Assembly: GCA_029263615.1 (NCBI GenBank)
Contig: JAJUFT010000014.1
Coordinates: forward strand, 1-40,135
Origin: Alcaligenaceae bacterium
GTDB taxonomy: Bacteria > Pseudomonadota > Gammaproteobacteria > Burkholderiales > Burkholderiaceae_B
Direction: 5' to 3'
Length of the DNA stretch: 40,135 nucleotides
Shown one piece after another: positions 35,787-40,135 of the stretch. How positions within the stretch are numbered: position 1 is the stretch's first letter; each line of letters starts with the position of its first letter. The position numbers were made by a program, and so were the translations under genes. The notes under the pieces are model-generated. The model saw only the letters and a list, made by a program, of their open reading frames with translations, ran no database searches and was not told the DNA's origin.

Positions 35787-35881
35787 ATGTTCTCCGTCAC
35801 ATCGACATTCAACCGCTGCTTCTCCGCCGAGCTTCTCCACCCTACGTGCGAGGGGCAGCGCCCCCAGGAAGTGAAGCAGCC

Positions 35882-37105
35882 ATGACCGACACACATCTGG
35901 AACCCGCCGGCGCCACCGCGCGCGGCTGCCCCGTGCAGGGTGCCACTCATGCCACCGACATCCCCCACTGGGCACCGCGTTCCGCGGAGGTTCAGCATGA
36001 TCAGATCGCCGCCTACGATGCCATGCGCCAGCGCTGCGCCCTGGCCCGGAGTGATGCCGGCTACGTCTCAGTGTTTCGCTACGCCGATGTGCTCCGGGTG
36101 ATCCGGGATCATGAGACCTTCAGCAGTGCCGTCTCGCGCTTCCCCTCCGTGCCCAACGGAATGGATCCTCCGCAGCACACCCCGTTTCGCAAATTGATCG
36201 AGCCCTACTTCGATGCCGCGCACATGACCGCCTTCGCGCCGGACTGCCATGCTGTCGCACAGGCACGGGTGTCCGGCCTGCCGGACGGCGCCTCTGTGGA
36301 ACTGATTGGTGAATTCGCGCAGGTCTTCGCGCTGGAGGTACAGTGTGCCTGGCTGGGCTGGCCCGACAGCCTGCACGAACCGCTGCGCCAGTGGACACTC
36401 AGGAACCAGGCTGCCACGCTTTCGGGCGACCGCCAGGCCCAGGTTGCGGTGGCGCGCGAATTTGACGGCTATATTCGCGACCTGCTCGCCGCTCGCCGCT
36501 CGAAGGGAGATGCCGCGCCGGACGACATCACCACCCGGCTGATGCGTGATGCGTCCATGGGAAGGCAGCTGGAAGAGGAAGAGATCGTCAGCATTCTGCG
36601 CAACTGGACCGTGGGCGAACTGGGCACCATCGCCGCCTCGATGGGCATCCTGGTGCATGCCCTTGCCGTCAGCCCGTCGATTCAGGCACGCCTGCGGCAA
36701 GCCCCCGAGCTGTTGCCCTCGGCCATTGACGAGATCCTGCGCATCCATGCCCCGCTCATTCTGAATCGCCGCGTCACCACACGGGAAGTGGAGCTGGGCG
36801 GCCGGCACCTGCCGGCGGGAACCCGTCTGGCCGTGCTGTGGGCCTCGGCAAATCGCGATGAACGGGTCTTCGGCGACCCGGACGAATTCCGCCTGGACCG
36901 CGACCCCGCGCTGAATCTGCTGTACGGGGCCGGCGTGCATGTTTGCCCGGGGGCGCCCCTTGCCCGGTTGGAGCTGCTCGCCGTGATGCAGGCACTCCTG
37001 CAAAACACGCGGGATTTCACACTCGATCCCGACCTTCCGGCGCGCAGGGCGGTGTATCCGGGTAGCGGTTTCTCACGCCTGAATGTGGTGTTCGAAAAAA
37101 CCTAG
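35882..37105 (+). CDS. Cytochrome P450
   Basis: The 407-residue protein is a soluble bacterial P450. The heme loop is LLYGAGVHVCPGAPLARLE, with ligand Cys355 and Tyr348 where Phe is usual. The K-helix ExxR is EILR (284-287). MDPPQHTPFRK (about 94-104) is the common C-helix signature. The I-helix reads NWTVGELGTIAAS (241-253), so the usual acid-Thr pair (G-x-D/E-T) is changed to Glu246-Leu-Gly-Thr249. No ferredoxin or reductase is nearby. ATG 35882 follows AGGAAG; an upstream in-frame GTG at 35846 adds 12 residues of poor fit. The substrate cannot be told. Confidence 0.93.
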   Translation: MTDTHLEPAGATARGCPVQGATHATDIPHWAPRSAEVQHDQIAAYDAMRQRCALARSDAGYVSVFRYADVLRVIRDHETFSSAVSRFPSVPNGMDPPQHTPFRKLIEPYFDAAHMTAFAPDCHAVAQARVSGLPDGASVELIGEFAQVFALEVQCAWLGWPDSLHEPLRQWTLRNQAATLSGDRQAQVAVAREFDGYIRDLLAARRSKGDAAPDDITTRLMRDASMGRQLEEEEIVSILRNWTVGELGTIAASMGILVHALAVSPSIQARLRQAPELLPSAIDEILRIHAPLILNRRVTTREVELGGRHLPAGTRLAVLWASANRDERVFGDPDEFRLDRDPALNLLYGAGVHVCPGAPLARLELLAVMQALLQNTRDFTLDPDLPARRAVYPGSGFSRLNVVFEKT

Positions 37106-37131
37106 CCGGGCGTGTCGGGCAAGGTCGCGAA

Positions 37132-37152
37132 ACATTGGAAAGCGGCCAATGT
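37132..37152. other. Perfect inverted repeat between P450 and the hydroxyacid oxidase
   Basis: ACATTGG (37132-37138) and CCAATGT (37146-37152) flank AAAGCGG. It lies 27 bases after the P450 stop and about 110 bases before the next gene. It could be a regulator site or a terminator without a T-run. Confidence 0.4.
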
Positions 37153-37259
37153 CTCGGCGTGGTGCAGCCCGCATTCTGAATGTCCCCGAGTGCGCATGAC
37201 TCCGGCTTCATTTAATATGCCTGCGACCTCATCCACAGAGAATGTTTAGGAGACTGACA

Positions 37260-38420
37260 GTGCCCACACCCGAGAAGATCACCTGCGTAGAAGATTTCCG
37301 GCGGCTCGCCAAGCGTCGGGTGCCGCGCATGTTCTATGACTACGCAGATTCCGGCTCCTGGACAGAAGGCACCTACCGCTCCAATGAAGAGGACTTCCAC
37401 AAACTGAAGTTCCGCCAGCGCGTCGCCGTCGACATTGAAAAGCGCAACCTGCGCACCACGATGGTCGGTGAGCCCGTCGCCATGCCGGTGGCCCTGGCGC
37501 CCACGGGGCTGACCGGCATGCAGCACGCCGATGGCGAGATCCATGCCGCACGCGCGGCAGAAAAGTTCGGGGTCCCCTTCACGCTGTCCACCATGAGCAT
37601 CTGCTCCATCGAGGACATCGCGGCCCACACCAACAAGCCCTTCTGGTTCCAGCTCTATGTCATGCGCGACCGTGACTTCATGGAAAGGCTGATCGACCGG
37701 GCCAAGGCGGCCAATTGTTCGGCCCTGGTCCTGACGCTGGACCTTCAAGTACTGGGCCAGCGGCACAAGGACATTCGCAACGGCCTGACCGCGCCGCCCA
37801 AACCGACGCTCGTGAACCTCATCAATCTCGCCACCAAGCCCCGCTGGTGTCTGAACATGCTGGGAACCCAGCGCCGCACCTTCGGCAACATCGTGGGGCA
37901 CGCCAGGAACGTCACCGATGTCTCCTCGCTCTCATCCTGGACGGCGGAACAGTTCGACCCCACGCTCAGCTGGAAAGACCTCGAATGGATCAAGAATCGC
38001 TGGGGAGGCAAGCTGATTCTCAAGGGGGTCATGGAACCGGAAGATGCGCGCCTGGCGGCAGAATGCGGCGCGGATGCCCTGATCGTGTCGAACCACGGCG
38101 GCCGTCAGCTCGATGGCGCGCCCTCCTCCATTTCCGCCTTGCCGCGCGTCGTTCATGCGGCGGGCAAGGACATCGAAGTCTGGGTGGACGGTGGCATCCG
38201 TTCCGGCCAGGACGTGCTGCGTGCCGTTGCGCTGGGCGCCAAGGGCACGATGATCGGCCGGGCCTTCCTGTATGCCTTGGGCGCCATGGGGGAACAGGGC
38301 GTGTACCGGTGCCTGCAGATCATCGCCAAGGAACTCGATATTTCCATGGCATTCTGCGGGCATACCGACATCGAGCAGGTGGATCGCTCCATCCTGCTCA
38401 ATCCCGACATCTTCGACTGA
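37260..38420 (+). CDS. FMN-dependent alpha-hydroxyacid oxidase/dehydrogenase (LldD family)
   Basis: The 386-residue protein is of the L-lactate/mandelate dehydrogenase and glycolate oxidase family, which oxidise 2-hydroxyacids to 2-oxoacids. Conserved residues include APTGLTGM, LILKG with Lys255, and SNHGGRQLDGAPS with catalytic His279 and Arg282. WVDGGIRSGQDVLRAVALGAKGTMIGRAFLY completes the phosphate-binding part. The GTG at 37260 has TAGGAGA six bases upstream; an in-frame ATG at 37242 precedes that site and is not preferred. The N-terminal YDYADSGSWTEGTYRSNEEDF is a form common in betaproteobacteria. Its location suggests it belongs to the P450 locus; lactate is the default alternative. 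Confidence 0.92.
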   Translation: MPTPEKITCVEDFRRLAKRRVPRMFYDYADSGSWTEGTYRSNEEDFHKLKFRQRVAVDIEKRNLRTTMVGEPVAMPVALAPTGLTGMQHADGEIHAARAAEKFGVPFTLSTMSICSIEDIAAHTNKPFWFQLYVMRDRDFMERLIDRAKAANCSALVLTLDLQVLGQRHKDIRNGLTAPPKPTLVNLINLATKPRWCLNMLGTQRRTFGNIVGHARNVTDVSSLSSWTAEQFDPTLSWKDLEWIKNRWGGKLILKGVMEPEDARLAAECGADALIVSNHGGRQLDGAPSSISALPRVVHAAGKDIEVWVDGGIRSGQDVLRAVALGAKGTMIGRAFLYALGAMGEQGVYRCLQIIAKELDISMAFCGHTDIEQVDRSILLNPDIFD

Positions 38421-38427
38421 ACCGGCT

Positions 38428-39018
38428 TCAGTCCAGAGGGTTGATCTGGTCCGCCCGCAGCCGCGGGCGGTTGGGCTCGACTTCGGTCAGCGGGGCCACT
38501 TCCCTCATGCTTTCCAGAGAACGCACCGTCAGTCGCTGGTATTGCCGGGTTCCATAATGCTTGGCTGCAATCTGAGCGTCCGTCAATTCTTTGACCACCT
38601 TGGCCGGTGCGCCCATCACCAGGCTGCGCGGGGGAATCTTCATGCCGACCTTCACGAACGCCATGGCCCCCACCACGCTGTCCGCGCCCACGTCGGCGCC
38701 ATCCATCACGACCGCATTCATGCCAATCAGCACGTTGCGCCCGATGGTGCAGCCATGCAGCACGGCGGAATGGCCGATGTGGCCGTCTTCCCCAACCAGG
38801 GTGTCCTGCTCGGCCACTCCGTGGATCACGCAGGAATCCTGCACGTTGCTGCCGCGCCCCAGCACGATGCGGCCGAAGTCGCCCCGCAGTGAGGCCAGCG
38901 GACCCACATAGACTCCCGGCCCGACGATCACGTCGCCAATGAGCACGGCCGTGGGATGCACGTAGGCAGTGGGGTCCACTACCGGAGTGATTCCGTCGAT
39001 CGCATACACCTTCAACAT
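38428..39018 (-). CDS. Gamma-carbonic-anhydrase-fold protein, PaaY/CaiE-like thioesterase
   Basis: The 196-residue protein has left-handed beta-helix hexapeptide repeats ([33 protein letters not shown]) and three metal-ligand His positions ([22 protein letters not shown]). Length equals E. coli PaaY, a thioesterase that protects phenylacetate catabolism from dead-end CoA esters; CaiE is the other close relative. AGGAG precedes the ATG at 39018. It converges with the hydroxyacid oxidase gene, seven bases between stops. No paa genes are in the window, so it probably hydrolyses CoA esters from the nearby CoA pathway, which is inference. Confidence 0.85.
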   Translation of the reverse strand: MLKVYAIDGITPVVDPTAYVHPTAVLIGDVIVGPGVYVGPLASLRGDFGRIVLGRGSNVQDSCVIHGVAEQDTLVGEDGHIGHSAVLHGCTIGRNVLIGMNAVVMDGADVGADSVVGAMAFVKVGMKIPPRSLVMGAPAKVVKELTDAQIAAKHYGTRQYQRLTVRSLESMREVAPLTEVEPNRPRLRADQINPLD

Positions 39019-39028
39019 TTTTTGTCTC

Positions 39029-39739
39029 CTAGATGAAACCGGCCAGACGCAGGCACAAAGGCAGCAGGACGGCCGTGAGCAGCCCCGCCAGCCCCATGGC
39101 CAGCCCGGCGAATGCCCCCATTTCCTGGCTTTCCTGCAAGGCTCGGGCGGTTCCGATGCCATGGGCAACCACCCCCAGCGTGAAGCCGTTGATGTGCGCC
39201 TCGCGAATGTGCAGGAGGGCCAACAGGGGCTGCGTGAGTGCGCCCCCGAGAATGCCGGTCAGCATGACCAGCGCCGAGGTCAGGGACACCACGCCGCCGA
39301 AGGTCTCCGTCAGCCCGAGGGCGATGGGCATGGTGACCGACTTCACCGACATGGACAGGATGGTCTCCCGAGAAGCCTCCAGCCAGCCCGCGCTGAGCAT
39401 GGCGATCACCACGGCGGCGGCCGAACCGATCAGGGCGCCGGCCAGAAGGGCGACCCAGTCTCGCCGCAGCCGGGCCAACTGATGATAAAGCGGCACGGCC
39501 AGAGCGACGGTGGCGGGCCCGAGCAGCACATGGATGTAACGCCCGCCCTCGAAATAGGTGGCGTAGTCGACGCCGGTCAGCAGCAACAGGGTCACCAGAA
39601 TCAGCGTGGCCACCGCGACCGGGTGCAGCCAGGCACTGCCGCCGCTGCGCCGGTGCACGGCCAGGGCCAGCCGGTAGGCGGCCAATGTGGCCAGCAACCA
39701 GGTGGCCGGAAGACTTGCCAGATGCGAAAACATCGTCAT
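39029..39739 (-). CDS. LrgB/CidB family membrane protein
   Basis: The 236-residue protein is strongly hydrophobic with about seven helices. It shows family signatures [33 protein letters not shown] and [19 protein letters not shown]. LrgB/CidB proteins work with LrgA/CidA and are linked to murein hydrolase control, and in some bacteria to pyruvate or glycolate transport. The start is the ATG at 39739, eight bases after the partner's stop. It ends ten bases before paaY-like coding starts on the same strand, so co-transcription is possible. Confidence 0.92.
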   Translation of the reverse strand: MTMFSHLASLPATWLLATLAAYRLALAVHRRSGGSAWLHPVAVATLILVTLLLLTGVDYATYFEGGRYIHVLLGPATVALAVPLYHQLARLRRDWVALLAGALIGSAAAVVIAMLSAGWLEASRETILSMSVKSVTMPIALGLTETFGGVVSLTSALVMLTGILGGALTQPLLALLHIREAHINGFTLGVVAHGIGTARALQESQEMGAFAGLAMGLAGLLTAVLLPLCLRLAGFI

Positions 39740-39747
39740 GCCACCGC

Positions 39748-40077
39748 TCACCGCTGCAGGAGCTTGAGCGTCACCGCTGTTGTGAGAATGGCCACCACCG
39801 TGCTGGCCAGCAGGGCCACGGTGATGGACAGCCATTCCTCGGCGATGCGGTCCAGGTGGGCCACGATGCCGACGGCGGCAGGAATGAATAGCAGGCTGAG
39901 ATGGCGCAGAAATGCTGCGGTGAATGGCGCCAGGCCGGGATCACCCTTGCGGACCACCAGGTAGAAAAACAGCAGCGCCATCCCCACGACGGCGCCGGGC
40001 ATGGGGATCGCCAGCGCGTGGACGACGGCTTCACCCACCAGCTGGAATGCCAGCAGCTTGATCAATCCCTCGATCAT
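39748..40077 (-). CDS. CidA/LrgA family holin-like membrane protein
   Basis: The 109-residue protein has four hydrophobic helices, with LAFQLVGEAVVHALAIPMPGAVVGMALLF and FLRHLSLLFIPAAVGIVAHLD as the CidA/LrgA (PF03788) signature. GGAGGGG lies just upstream of the ATG at 40077. It is the first gene of a two-gene unit with LrgB. The promoter must lie in the last 58 bases or beyond the edge; I see no clear promoter there. Confidence 0.92.
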   Translation of the reverse strand: MIEGLIKLLAFQLVGEAVVHALAIPMPGAVVGMALLFFYLVVRKGDPGLAPFTAAFLRHLSLLFIPAAVGIVAHLDRIAEEWLSITVALLASTVVAILTTAVTLKLLQR

Positions 40078-40135
40078 GGTCCCCTCCGCGGGACAGGACG
40101 CGACCGTGTCTGGAAAGCCGCGCCGCCCCTGGTTA

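Noticed and set aside
1-40135. CRISPR arrays, insertion sequences, prophage or toxin-antitoxin genes
   Set aside because: No regular direct repeats with spacers, transposase motifs, phage structural genes or toxin pairs were seen on either strand.

Overview
This is a GC-rich, densely coded bacterial chromosome segment with no intergenic gap over about 220 bases. It most likely comes from a betaproteobacterium of the order Burkholderiales, and an Alcaligenaceae-like host fits best. The grounds are the prpB-prpC-acnD-prpF form of the methylcitrate cycle, a DUF2863 protein, an EarP/EF-P(Arg32) pair, a Bug-type solute-binding protein and a DUF1178 protein. The genus cannot be fixed from the sequence alone. 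I see no phage, insertion sequence, CRISPR array or integrase.

Region 1 (1-13.3 kb) is propionate and citrate metabolism. The sensor end of prpR is cut by the left edge and runs leftward. Divergent from it is prpB-prpC-acnD-prpF, behind a clear sigma-54 -24/-12 promoter with TGAAAC repeats that look like PrpR sites. Propionyl-CoA is condensed with oxaloacetate by PrpC, dehydrated by AcnD, isomerised by PrpF, hydrated (often by an AcnB-type aconitase) and split to pyruvate and succinate by PrpB. Two small genes follow (a membrane protein and a short GNAT). Then come acnB, with its own sigma-70 promoter and a striking palindrome, and acnA.

Region 2 (13.3-26.5 kb) is housekeeping and transport: a DUF2863 protein, earP and efp (rhamnosylated elongation factor P), a DUF1178 protein, and a leftward four-gene Yej-like peptide ABC transporter (SBP, two permeases, double ATPase). 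After these come a rightward set, DUF423-pgl-glk-mpg, with overlaps between pgl, glk and mpg, and a tRNA-Arg(ACG) with promoter and hairpin.

Region 3 (26.5-39.0 kb) is the least ordinary part: an apparent catabolic locus around an IclR regulator. A leftward seven-gene run encodes IclR, a CaiB-type CoA-transferase, a divergent crotonase, a two-subunit CoA-transferase-like enzyme, an acyl-CoA ligase and a 3-mercaptopropionate-dioxygenase-like thiol dioxygenase. Rightward from the same regulatory gap run a Bug binding protein, a FAD/NAD(P) protein, a cytochrome P450 and an FMN 2-hydroxyacid oxidase. A PaaY-like gene faces them. Several of these enzymes lack residues expected in their textbook relatives, so the substrate is unknown. 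Any propionyl-CoA produced could feed Region 1, but that link is inference.

Region 4 (39.0-40.1 kb) is a leftward CidA/LrgA-LrgB pair.
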